Shown: positions 12,335 to 25,200 of the stretch, in pieces | How positions within the stretch are numbered: the first letter of the stretch is position 1 | Layout of the letters: each line of letters begins with the position of its first letter | DNA from: Rhynochetos jubatus | Taxonomy: Eukaryota; Chordata; Aves; Eurypygiformes; Rhynochetidae | Assembly: GCA_027574665.1 (NCBI GenBank) | Contig: CM050655.1 | Span: 434,001-498,000, forward strand | Reading direction: 5' to 3' | DNA: 64,000 nucleotides | Made by a program: the position numbers and the translations under genes | The notes under the pieces: generated by a model | Told to the model about the DNA's origin: nothing | Databases searched by the model: none | What the model saw: only the letters and a program-made list of their open reading frames with translations

Positions 12335-15300
12335 GCCTTGCAAATCCTTCCAGAAACAGAAGGATAGCTTTTAACAGCCATGAGTTCAGTGGCTCTTGCA
12401 TACAAGAGTAATTCTGTACAGCACAGGAACACTGCTTAAGTCAAGTGTAAAGAACTAAAGGGTGTTAAGTGACCCTGTGCTAGGGATTTCAGTAGAGATA
12501 TTAACTGCTTGAGATGGATTGTGTCTGGAACAGAAGTATTAACACCCTTACTCTTCCTAAATCTGCAATATCATCTTTACTGACCCCAAAAGATCAGTGT
12601 CTTTCTCTATAAAGCCCATCTGCAGGTCATTAGCACACTACTATTTATCACAAAGCTGTTTCATTAATGACTTGCTCAAAAGGGTCAGCACAACTCTGCT
12701 CTTTCAAAGATCCCTCAAGAACTATCATATTTGAAGACTTTCAGCATGGAAGTGAAGATTAATTCTTTAACCTGAAAGTCATTAAGGGCTGCTTAAATGA
12801 CTGAATTAAAGAGAGAAGGGGTTTATGAAGTTTTTACATCTATACAGGACAGCTATATTGGGAAAGCTTGCTTTCTTTTAATTAGATCAAACTGCCAAGA
12901 AGGAGAGGCAAAAGACATTTCCCTGGCCAAAATCTCCTCCCTCCTATTGCCCATGCAATTCCACCAATGCAAATTCCTACCAAGGGAAGTGGAGCCTTCT
13001 ATTTGCTCAGCTGCACACTTAAGTCACTTCACATTTTTGTAAGGGGATTTTACAGCTTCAACTGTGGTTTCTAACATCCCAGGTCTGTAGAATTATGACT
13101 ACCTTGCATTTCTGGGGCAGTATCCGTTACTCTGTCTATTGCTATCGAAAGAATGTGTACCTTTCCCACAATTTATTATTATTTCACTGGAATCCAGCAA
13201 TAAAGTTGGCATACAATTTATTTTTTAAAGTGTGCAGCAGTTTGCAATTGCTAGTACTGCACAGTAGCCCCACTCCCACTACCAACATCTCCCCACCACC
13301 ACTCTTCAATACAAACTGGTACTATAAACCGAGGGTAAATATGTTTACTGAGTTCACAGGTTGTGAAAACTTGTCTTCCAGAAATGAGCTGCACAGGAGG
13401 CCTCTAGCCCCTCTCCCATTCCCTTTTGCAAGATCCATATCACACCTCATTTCTCTTTCCTTTTTTTCCTAGTTCATCAGAGATCGTATTTTCCTTTTGC
13501 AAGCACTATCTCACCTACATAAAAGAGGATAAAGATGGGGAACAGAAATAGGGACCAGCCAGTACACATCAAGGTGGTCCAGCTGGTCAGATCAGGACAG
13601 CCCTCACTTCAAGGTCCATCCACCGGGACAAAGACCTGCCCAGGTGGTCACCACCAGCCCAGGGGCTCCACCTGCCACTGGGCTGACGCGAGTTGTTTTA
13701 CCTAACGCAAACAGAGTTTCCTGAAGCTAACTAGGGAGTTTTCACATAAATTGCTCCACTAACAGAGCCCCAGAGTACAAAAATCACTTGGTAAGAACAG
13801 AAAGGGATTGAAAATAGCTGCAGGTCAATGACCTTTTATGTTGGCACAGATGAATCTGCGAGCTGAATCTACATTGCTTAAATCTAAGACACAGCATGGC
13901 ACAGTAAGGTAGAACTTCTATCAGCAACTTCAATCGTTTTCTTTCCCCTTAATTAGTCCTATATGTTGTAGCAGGAGGAGGAGTTGTGGAAGCAGATATG
14001 GAAAACTGCAGAAAAGTGATAGTTCAGAGAAGCCAGCGTTTGCACCAGTTCAAGTAGCTTTATGATCTATGTGGCGTACCAGTTGGAAAGAGCATTAACA
14101 CTGACAGACACCAAATTATGCTCCTAGGCATAACTGCTACAGAGTTACAGAAACCTCATCCACACACCCAGGGGCAGACCCGAGGCCAGGACATTCCCGG
14201 GAGTTCCTTTTCCAGTCCAACTTGGACAAGGAATGAGCTCTCCAGGCGGCAATGGTAATTCTTAACCTGATACTTGAGCTCCTCCATGTGGCAACCAATA
14301 GTCTCAATCTTCCCTGTGTATAACAAAGACCTTCCTTATTCTTCACAGCGTTTTTGCTTTCAGTATTCCTCTTACAGAAAATTAAATATTACCAAAGATA
14401 CAATATTACACTATGGGGCAAGAACGATTAGTTCTGAGGATAATGAAAGAAGAACAAAGGCAGCATTACTCTGATAATTGCTATTAGTCACGAATGGGTA
14501 CTTTCATAACATGATGTAGTTAATTTGCATCTTCACCAAAAAAACTGTTTGAAGTTCAGATACAGATCAGCAGTTTTAAACAGTCAGCTTTGGACAAAAT
14601 GATACGTGAATTCAAATAGCCTCGATTAAAGTAGTGCCCTTCCCATGCTGAAATATCTAACAAAATTATGTTGAAGATTTACAACTTCAGCTCTGTCAAG
14701 CTAGAAATAACAAGACATAGTGCAGGTTTCTTCCTTGAAAAATTGATAAAGAGGTTTTTATATTAAACTGCAGCCAAGGGAGAATGTATCTGCCTTTTTT
14801 AAGGAGTATCTGGAAATTAAAGATGGCATTTGTTTAAAAGAAAAAGGCTTATGATTCCAAGTACATCAGTACAAGAAAGCTATTAAGGATATTTATTTTT
14901 CCCAGCCATTTAAATCTTCAAGTTGTTTTGCATGCTGTAGAATATTGTTCAGCCAAGTTTAATTCTGTGCTGAAGGCCAGTATCCTCTCCAGTTCCCGTA
15001 TGCCTACATGACAATGTCATTTTCCTCACGCATCTCTTAACAAGCTCACACACTTGCTTTTCCACTGACACTGTAAGAAGCAAAGGTGAAACTGCTGGGT
15101 TGTAAGCTCACTTGGGGTTTTTCTTTGATACATAGTCACTTGACATGTCATAGATTAAGTTCTTTAATGTGTATATTCAAAGAATTATTTAGGTTGATTA
15201 TGGGTAGAGCTCAGACCTTGTTTTAAAGTTGCTTTTTCTTAATGGAAACATTAACTTCTGCATGGTTTTGTTGATGTGTTGTTTTTCACACTAGCACGAG

Positions 15301-17880
15301 AAAATCAGCAAGCAGAGGACACACATCTGAGATGCTTTTACAGAAAGTCACAGGAAAGGAAGGAGAGGTGGCAGAAAAAAAATATGACCTACCCTGAAAT
15401 ACCCGTATGGACCCTACAAGCAAGAGAATGGTATTTCGGACGGCAGGCAGGCAGACATATCTAGCCGCAGCATCTTTCCCAGGGTTGTATGGATACCCCA
15501 TTTTCAAAGTTCCTTTTTTAACCTACATAGACTTTGTAGAAGTCAAATGTAGCTGATATAGCAGACAGCTTGAAAGAAGTGAACTAAACTCACCTCCCCC
15601 TGCTAAAAAATAAGAACTTAGAAAAGCTTGTCAAAAAAGGAAAAATAAATTAATAAATGCTCACTTTTTTGTTTTTAATTCAAAAGGAGTGCACTCTCCT
15701 TGAAAGTTTTCAGCTTTTTGAATTTCATGCCTTTGTCAGGCAATCATCCAGTTATCCACAAGATTTCCCAAGTCTGAAATTGCACAAACTAGAAATAAGT
15801 AGATCATTCAGTGCTTTGGCTCTCCGGAAGATGAAGCCATGCTCACGAGATTTCTATTCTTAGTAACTTTATTTCAACCATCGGAAACTCATGAGCAATC
15901 ATGCTTTCCCCCATAGCCACATCTAAAGATCCCAAGTAATGCTTCAAACCTGGCTCTGCTGTTGCCCTTGCTTTATCGATTGTTACAGACAGAGGGAGCA
16001 AACTACTAATCGGAGGGAAGGGAAAGGCCTCACTTGGCGAAGGAACTGCTCTAAGAGGGAATAGTCTTACAGCACGGGTGGGAAAAGGACGGCATCAGAC
16101 CTGTCCATGCCATGGCTGATCTGTACAGTTCATTTTCTTCAGCCTAAGACCCACATGAAAGTCGAGAGGCAGAGTGTGCACCCATGTGCAAGCACCATCA
16201 GCCAACTGCTTTTGTGCGAGACACGGGAATGCTCTTGCTTCATTTTCAGTAACAGCATCAGACAGGAAATGGGAGAAGCAAGGAGAGTAAAAAAAAAGAG
16301 GGGAAGGAAAAACAAGAGGGGGGGGAAGAATTCATATAACCTGAGGAGGCTGTGTCTCACAAAGCATCATCTAAGCTAATTCCCACATACCCATGTAGCT
16401 AACTAATGTAAATTCTGTGGCATTAGCTGTTAAAAAACCCACTCAATTTTTTAACTCAATTTTGAGTATGTTTATTTGTATTCTGCTTTAAAAATCATTT
16501 TTTTATGTTCCTGAAGTCCTCATTTTCCACAGAACAAGCAGAGCAATGAGAACTTCCACATGCCATCCCAAGTCATAGCCTTGAGGGACTCTCAGCTCAC
16601 CAAGTCCCCCTCCTAGAGGAATGTCAATGCCTGCGGTGGGCACTGGCTCACCAAGCATTAAGCTGAGGCCTCAAGCTTACTCATATAGACCACAAGCCAC
16701 CTAATAAAAAGGAAAAAGTGTTTCTTCTCACTACAAACTCCGTCAGAATTTGAGTTGATGTTGTTTTGTTTTCAGCGTGGTCATGGCATATTTCCCATAT
16801 GAATCATTCTGCACAGCCTCCCCTCCCATCACACACACAGTCCCTCACACTCGGGGCCAACCTCAGGCTACAAACGGTCTCATCATCCCCTCCCTTACGC
16901 TCCACAATATCCCCTATGGTTCCCAGGCTTCCTCATCAAGCCCAATTTTTAAAAGCTACTGTATTAGAGTAGCAATAACAGCTAGTGGAAGTAGTTAACA
17001 GGCAGATTAAGAAGGCAACTGGGATCAAGCCTTCTGAAGATGGGAGGGTGGGCTCACATGAGACTAAGTTTGTGCAAGCAAAGAAGGTGGGGGAAAAAGC
17101 TTCGATTTGGGGAAATCTGGAGATGACTCAATCAAGACTTAGGAGCAAGACAAAAAAGAACACTGTTGCAGAAAGGGAAATTTTAGGAGGATGCAATGAT
17201 CATAGAGATCACAGGATATTATATTCCAGAGAATTCCCCTTAATAAATTCCATCCATTACCTGCAAAGATTGCTCCGTACATTATTCCACCTCTGTAGCT
17301 GTGACATCTGAGTTCAAGTCTCCCTCCTTTCCATACTGCTTCCCAGTATTTTAGATTCATTGACATTACAGAGCACCTAACTCCTTCATGTATGAGTGGA
17401 GAGCATCCACTGTAGGCGTGACCACCTATCTGCAGGAGTAGTCAGCAACAGCATAGAAGCTGACATCACCCTTTAAACATGAACATAGAAGTTAACTGTT
17501 ATTTTTTTTCTGTTGGCAGGGGAGTGAGGAGGAGAGAATGTAATTAAGTGCATGAATGCCTTAGAGATCGGTTTTTATTTCAATTTATCTAAAGAATGCA
17601 GAAGGTTTTAATCTTGATTTGAGGAATTCACATTCAACCAAGCTTCTGGATTAACCCAACTGCCTTGTATTTCTCACTACAATTACAAGATCATACACAT
17701 TTTTGGGTCCCCTAGCACCCCATCCCCCCTTTTCACCCCCTTAAACACCATTGCCTTTCTCCAGGTTCATCTATGAACGTCAAGGGATTTACATCCCTTG
17801 AAAACCATAATACAGCAATAGATCACGCACTGAATTTAGCTTATAAACCTATTCACTGTAACAATAGAATGGAAATTAAT
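12335..17880. other. AT-rich non-coding DNA
   Basis: No gene was recognised. At 13643-13655 there is a small inverted repeat, GGTGGT and ACCACC around a single base, inside a GC-richer patch (13555-13690). A purine-rich tract at 16271-16330 is listed separately. The open frames at 13095-13472 and 16985-17311 show no family resemblance. Confidence 0.55.
16271..16330. repeat. purine-rich tract
   Basis: About 60 bp almost wholly of A and G on the plus strand, including nine A and seven to eight G in uninterrupted runs near the end. It is low-complexity sequence, and overlapping open frames here rich in Lys and Arg (or Phe and Leu) are compositional artefacts. Confidence 0.75.
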
Positions 17881-17882
17881 GG

Positions 17883-18160
17883 CCAGATCCTCAGCTGCAA
17901 CCATCAGCTTAGCTCCATTAAAATCCACCCTGCGGCCTGACCCCCGAGCACTGACCTAACTTTGCACTGGCTGACACAGTTTCCATTGGCTTTGAAGCAA
18001 GCAGGAAATAGCCTGGGTGTGGGAAAGCCCCAGCCATGCTTCCTCCTGCCCCTCGGAGCTGGGGCAGGGGCTGCACAGCTGCCTGCCCGGGAGGCCCATG
18101 GGCCAGGGGTGTTCCTCCCACACAGCCATGTTACCATGCTGCTGCCAGCTTGGAAGACCT
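17883..18160. other. GC-richer patch with possible ancient repeat at its left end
   Basis: G+C rises clearly against the surroundings. The left end (ggccagatcctcagctg, then tagctccattaaaatc) resembles a worn interspersed repeat widespread in sauropsid DNA, whose copies read 'ccagatcctcagctggtgtaaat...agctccattgaagtc'. I recognise the pattern but cannot name the family with certainty. Several overlapping open frames on both strands arise from the lack of AT-rich stops and are not taken as genes. Confidence 0.45.
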
Positions 18161-19832
18161 CGCTTTGGAAACTGTCATTCCTGCTCACACTTGTATAAGC
18201 AGCCACAATATTGGATAGAAGCTGAAATTAAGTGCAAGGAAATTTAGGGAAAGAAGAACTTCATTCTGATTTCACACTGATGTCTACGTTTTTTTCTTTT
18301 AAGTTTTCAACCAGACATTAGGATAAGAAGGAAAGTAAGCATAATGTAAGGCTCTCAGAAAAAGCCTAGCATAATTAAAGGAAAAAGGAACACCAGTGTC
18401 TCAGTCCTGAAGCAGACAAATTGGAAACTTTCCCTTTCCTTCTTGAAGAAGTCAGCTCTCGCTGCCATGTGTGTTTTTGTGGAAATACCAAAGTCCAAAG
18501 ACCTGCTTCAAAGTATGCTGCAGAATTCTGTGAAAGTTTGTTTAAAAAAAGTCTGTAGACTCCAGTGCTTTTTAGGTATTTAAAATGAGGAAATTATGCT
18601 AGTTACAATAACAATGGGATACTTAGTGCATTACTGATTCCTTGGTACAAAACTCAGTCATTCAGTGTTCTCTCTATGCAAGCTTTGCATATCACCTTTC
18701 CATCAGAAAGAATAGTACCACCCTGCAACAGTTTCCATCTTTCTATTATCTTTTTTGATATCCTACCTCTGGTTTTATTTGGACCCCAATGCCGAGGAAC
18801 TGGGAGGGGTCCAATTGTGAACATTTGAACCTTCTCAGTAAAAAAAAACCAAAAACCACCACACCAAAATCCTTGAATCAAAGTTTTACTTTATATACCA
18901 TCAATTTCCCAGTAGTCTCATTTCTCAATCAGAATTTGAATAATCTTTACAATTTGTATTCCCCAAAACTCAAATTTAATGAGTTAGTAGGTATAGAAAG
19001 AGAAATAACAGCTGCAGCTTATCCCGCTGTGCTATTCAGTAATGACAATGTTATACCACATTAGCAATTGTGACATTAATAAAAAGAAGCCCATAGGATT
19101 AGCCAGAGACAGCTGACTTTTAGTCAAATGTAGGTCAGGCTTTGTTTGCTCAGAGCTGGGTAATAAATTTCCAGGTAAGTGCTCTCGTGTCATACATATA
19201 TGCCAGGAGCATAATTTCAGTTATACTAAATGATTCACATGCTTAACAATAATTCAAAAACAGCTTACAGAAATTTAAGAATTTAATTCCACAGCAGCAT
19301 TTTACAGGCTACTTAAAGTTATTAACTCATATGACATTATGGCATGTTTTCTTTCTAGTGGCAGCTAATAGCATCTTGATCTGGTTTCTCTTTCACCTTA
19401 AGGTATCTGCAACTCTGAATTGTGAGTATTTAACAAGAGATACTTAGCAAGAAATCAAACCCACTACGTTTTGCAGCTCTAGCTAAAGGGAAAAACAGTA
19501 TTTGGAATCAATCCAAGCAGCAGCAAGATATCTTCCATCACAGAAGGGAAGTTTTAAAAAAAAAAATTTAAAGGAAATAAAGGCATAGCCTTCAATTAAT
19601 AGTACAAAAGATCCTATCTCAATCTCTGCTACTTTGGCAAGCCCTCAAAATTTGGATTGAAAGCAGACTTTTAAACATATTCATATTTAATCTCAGCACA
19701 AGATGTGCATACTGTACACTGAAACCTTAAAGGCCAAATTCTGTGTTCAGTAACACTCCATCACGCTTCAGTGGGAAAGAGCAAGTGTAATACAGCAGAA
19801 ACTGACCTTGAGGTTGTAATCTTACTTGCACC

Positions 19833-19847
19833 TTTTTTTTTTTTTTT
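19833..19847. repeat. poly(T) tract, 15 T
   Basis: An uninterrupted T run without an adjacent retroposed body. Confidence 0.85.
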
Positions 19848-20653
19848 GTAATTATGGTAATAATTAGAGGCACCAAACAAGATCAGGGCCTTTTTATACA
19901 AGGCACCATCCTGACATGCAGAAGAGAGAGTGGAACTCTCGATATGAAGAGCTCAAATTGCAGCAAGACAGACAGAAAAATATCTGATTATCAACTTTTT
20001 ACAGATGGGGGACTGATCCATAGAAAGGCTAGAGGACAGATCCAGATGGCTTTAATTCCACCCAAGTCTCTCACCTAGTGGTTGCTAGGCCTTTAGGCTG
20101 CTACTCATCCTGTCCCTAATATTAGTGGCACCAAGCTCCCTTCTCACAACACAGAAGCCGTAGGGACTGGCTGAGCCATACCCCAGCAGTCCTGCTACAA
20201 GTCTTATGTAGTGGGGGCCCATGGCTGTACCTTATTGCACATTGTCTTATGCACATACTACACTGCATACATAGATTATTTTATTATTTTTTACTAAATA
20301 GCTCACTAGTCAATCTTTACTCTCATTAATGCCTCTCAGTCATAGATTTGCTATATATTTCCAGTTAATAATTTTCAGCCCATTGTTTACTGTGAGTATC
20401 TAGGATTCAATAACCATTTCGTATAAAGGTATGGAAAAAGAACTGTACCACTACAATACTGAAAAGTACTTTGCAATTAACTTTTAGGCAATATTTCTGC
20501 CACACTTGCTGAAGTTTTTTTCATAGCAATATAATGAACACCTCAACAGAAGCAAACCAGAGCCACACTTTAGTTTGCTTAGAAGAAAAACATTAGACTT
20601 AGTGAGGAAAAAGGCTACTTATGAAAGTCTACCATATGGTGCACTATCACCAT

Positions 20654-20708
20654 TTTAAAAAAACCAAAACACCACCAACAAAAAAACATTAAACCCACAC
20701 ACACACAT
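20654..20708. repeat. A-rich/C-A-rich tract ending in (CA)n
   Basis: Seven A are followed by ccaaaacaccaccaac, seven more A, and then a (CA)n microsatellite at 20695-20708. It is another example of the A(n)-CC composition seen at 8105. Confidence 0.75.
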
Positions 20709-22283
20709 ACTACGAAGCAGCAATTAGAAAAGATGAGGGAGGAAGAAAGAAAAAGTTTACAAAACTAAGTTGTTTAGTGGTTTCAATCTCAATCTCAGTT
20801 CTGCCAGAATTCAGACATTTCAAAACCATCCTGACAATTTATTTTCATGTTGACTTAGAAAACACACGAGTGCTAGAATACCCAAGTCATTGACTTCTCT
20901 ACTGTCATCTGATTAATTCTGATTTCCCACCTCTAACTTAAAGCTTTCAGGATGTTTCTGCTCTTTAGAGCAGAAGTTGCTTAGTTAAATTTCTTGCAAC
21001 ACACAGAAATATGTAACCATTTGGATGACAGATTAATTTACCCAACAGACATGGACATGGAACATTGTGGGACATGTAGCCACATGGGGAACTGCCAGAT
21101 TCATCACTGTACCTGGATCCTTTCCAACACCATTGTAAATGCACAAAGTCCTAAAAATATATAGAGAAACAAAATTCTGGAAAGTCAACAAGATGACTCG
21201 AGAATATTCTGTTTGTACTTAGTAACTGGAATATCTAGTTAGTATATTAAAGGATTTTTAATCATTCATACTTTGACAACATGAAAATAAACATATCTTC
21301 ACTTTACAAAAAGTGACAAGTGTTTGGGAACCCACAGAAAAAATAAAGTACAGACTCCATGTAAAAGAGAAAATGAATGAGGGCGAATTACAGACCTTAG
21401 TTCCATCCAGCAATTCTAGCAGGAATTATCAGAAATAAGGTTTACATTTCTTGAACAATTACCTGGTTTTGTTCTTTTCAAATGACAGAGAGAACTAACC
21501 AGCTCATAGAGCTTTTCTTTCCCCTTCCCCTCAGAAACAGCATCAGGTGTGGTTTTTGATTCTTCAGATAGTAACAGAGTACCTACTGCTACCAGGACTG
21601 GGATTTCACTTCAGTCAGCAGCTGAACTGGTTCTGAGCCATTTCCCAACAGTGGAGGTTAATATGTCAAACCCATAATTATCCCATTTCCTGGCGTGGGC
21701 TGCCATGTGCTTAAATAATAACATGATAGTGCACGCACATGCTTCTGTATGCAAACAGCAAATTTACACTTGTGTCCTGAATGATTTATTTTGGGTGAAG
21801 GAGAAAGACTAGAGTGGGGAAAGAGTAAAATATTCTGTGTTGCCTTCGTAACACACAGCATCAAACCAAAATGGCACCTAACCCTACAGGCAGTGAGCAC
21901 CCTGAAATTTAAAGGTCTGATATACAGAAGACAAAATCCCAACATTTGCACAATATTCACCCCTTTATTCCATGGTACCAAACAATATTTGAGTGTTGTT
22001 ATTTCTTTTAAATATGTCAAGATCAATAACCCCTGCTGCTTCTGTGCTTGGTGGAGTGCCAGGCTGTAAGGGACATCTGAGCCACTCTGGTTATGGAGCT
22101 CTAACCACAGTGTCCTTGGGGGGGCTACAGCCCCTCACTATTTCATGAAAGAGGGATGAAAATGCTTCTGTAGTTGTTAGTGATGTCCAGCTGGAGCAAG
22201 GAATGGAGTGAGGCTGGATATGAATTGTAAATAAAACTCACTGATAGCTTGAAGTTTTCCCTTGGCTTAAAACACTCATGTAT

Positions 22284-22298
22284 GCACACACACACACA
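22284..22298. repeat. (CA)n microsatellite
   Basis: About seven CA units, followed by diverged ATACAGACATATACAG words. Confidence 0.85.
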
Positions 22299-25200
22299 TA
22301 CAGACATATACAGAAAAAGCCAGGAAAAGCCAATATAATAATTTAATCTGACCTTCACTGAATAATGAAGAATCAATAAGAGAAGGAAGGAAAACATGAG
22401 CTACCGAAGCATGAATTCTGATATTATAGTAAAATCACTTCTCTTTTGGAGGGGGCTTTGGTTCCTAAATATACTGCTGTTGGCCTTTTCCATAGCTTTA
22501 CCGAGCTGGTAACCATCAACAGCCCATTCCATCCTCTCCCTCATCTCCCACAGGAGGCTTCAGCCAGCTATCTTGACCAATATAATTTAAAACAGAAAAT
22601 GTCTATTCTCGTAAAACTTTACTAGAATGAAATTAGACATTATTGAGTTCTTTTATCAGAAAACATATTTAAAAAAAAAAAAAAAGCTTTTTATATTAAG
22701 TTAGAAACATATTAAATGAGTTACTTTTAATATGCTAGCCAATTTTTATGGAGACTATGAATGTCTTCTCATGCTTCTGAGGCCTACACTGAATCCAGGA
22801 ATTTGTTGTAAAAATGGGTGAATACATTATCTTTCAAATGCTATACAGAATAATAATCTAGAGAAACACTTATACGTTATAATTATGTTACATAATGCTG
22901 TATTGAAATATAACGGTATGCAGACCGGGGCACAAAATGTCTTGGATTAAGTATCTGGGAAATGAAATCCCTTTGGATGTCTGTCAGGACTAGTCTGCCT
23001 CTATTATCCCAAGACACGAGCTGGCACATTGTCATTTTTATACATAGTTGAATACTCAAACTCTGATTTCATTAATCATTCAGCTAGGGCTGTGAATTTA
23101 CCAGGCAAAGGGCATTCCCTGTCTTCACGTGATACACTATTTACTAAAATCCTATAGATGTGTTGCATAATATAAATGTCTGATATTTTAGCAATAATAA
23201 TTGCACTTGAATCAAAGGCAATTTTTCCTTCAGTTCCCCTTTAGCCTGCATCCATTTTCATTTCTGCAACTCCTACTCCCCTAACAGAATCACAGAGGTT
23301 TTCTTAGATCAAATTAGAACCAAAAAAATTTTATTTTTGAGCACCTCCCCCCACCTTAATCACAGTGACTTCCAGAGGTGCAGTTTTCTCCCCATCACAT
23401 GCCAATGAACCAGTCCTAGTTTCGTAACAACCAAGGAGGGAATAAATATCCGTTATCTGCAGAATAAGGAGGATCAGCCTCCGAAAGGTGATGCCAGGGA
23501 ATTACAACCTCCTGTCTTGCAAAATGCATCTACTTTCACAACACTTGAGACCCCACCTCTCTCAAACCAAGACCATGGTCACAACACAACTCTTCCGTAA
23601 GCTGACTCAGCAGAGGCACGAGTGGCCCACTCAGCAACACTCATTCTACATTCAGCATCAATCTGAGCTCTGAAATTTGCCAGTTGAGACATTATCAGTC
23701 TCATTTATAATAAAAACTGTGATTCATTTCCAGTTTCTCTCTTACTGGATTTTGTTCCAGGACCAACTGAAAGAGATAAGCCTTTCCACTCTTCCAAGAA
23801 ATATCGCAAGAGGTTAGAAAGAATTTTGGAGTCCTGTGTAAGCACCATACAAATATGCAGTGTTGATACTTCACATGTGACTACCATAGCCTTGTAATAT
23901 TTTCCATTACTAGCAGATTAAATAACTTGTATGTTATTTCAGGCAAAATTTTAAAACACACGCCCGTTTTCATTTGAATTCTTTATGCAAAAAAAAAAAA
24001 GTAGACAGTAGTCTGCACTACAAAATTAGGTCATTTGGGGTATAAGTCCTTCATGGGTGCAATCAAGTACTTTAATGTTTAAATTAAAAGAGGAAAATTA
24101 TTATAGATAATTGGTATCATCTGGCAGGGGTATTTTGTGAGATCTCTGATCATAGCCAAACACCCAGACTAGGGAAGAAATACTGAACTGTTACTAGATA
24201 CAAGTTTTGGGGTAAGTTAGTTGATTAAGGTAGTTTATTATTTTAAAGCTGTTTCCTGTAAAGGAAATAATAATTGTAACTACTCTGTACTTTAACAAGG
24301 GTCAGTTCTTGTGATTTTCAGGAAACTAAATCCTGGAGCTAGGTTAAGATGCCAATCCTAACAAAAATACATTTTTTTAAAAAACTGGATCTAGACTATA
24401 CATACTGTTATCCCAGTCCGCATCTGCCATTGGTAAGCAGACATATGATGCTTTCCTCCACACTGGATGATGAAACAGCTACCACTGGTGATCACAACAT
24501 GCAGATGTGGAGTTATGGTTTAAGGTGGGTCTGAAAACTGAGCCGTACCATACAGGAGCTCAAGCGGTTGATTATTTTCTAATTCCCACTGAGATTCTCC
24601 CACTCCTCTTTCCTTGGCATCCAGTCTCCTTGTTCAAGAGGAACCAGCAATCCATAAAATCAAATAACATATTGCAGCCAAATTCTACTTAAATAATGGC
24701 ACTACTCAGGAAAATTAGGCAAACAGGATTTGGCCCTAGCTGTGAATGCAATATTGATCCTGGATTGTGCATATCTTAACAGGCTAAGGCTTTTGTATGC
24801 AGTCACTAAAAAGAGCTCGGACAGAGCAGTGAGGTATGACAATGTGTTATTTTACTATCACTAGATGTACACACTAACAGCATTCTCCCTTGACCCCCTC
24901 TCTTTTTCCAGTTTACGGGATGTCCGCTCGCACCAGTACCAGTTTTTTTCCTTCCAGTCCTCTCCTTTTGAACATTTTCTTCTGTGATCAGTTAGCCCAG
25001 TTAATTGTTTCCTGACTTTTCTTCCAACCCTTTCTCATTTGCTCTTCTTTTCTAAATCCTGGCACAATGTAATCATTTTTTGGATTAATTTCCCTGCTGT
25101 TTCCAGGTAAGTTACTCAAGACTATCCCCATCCTACAGCATCATAGAGCAGGCCCAGTTCACCAGGGCATACAGCTTGGAGGTAGGACACTAGGACCTCC

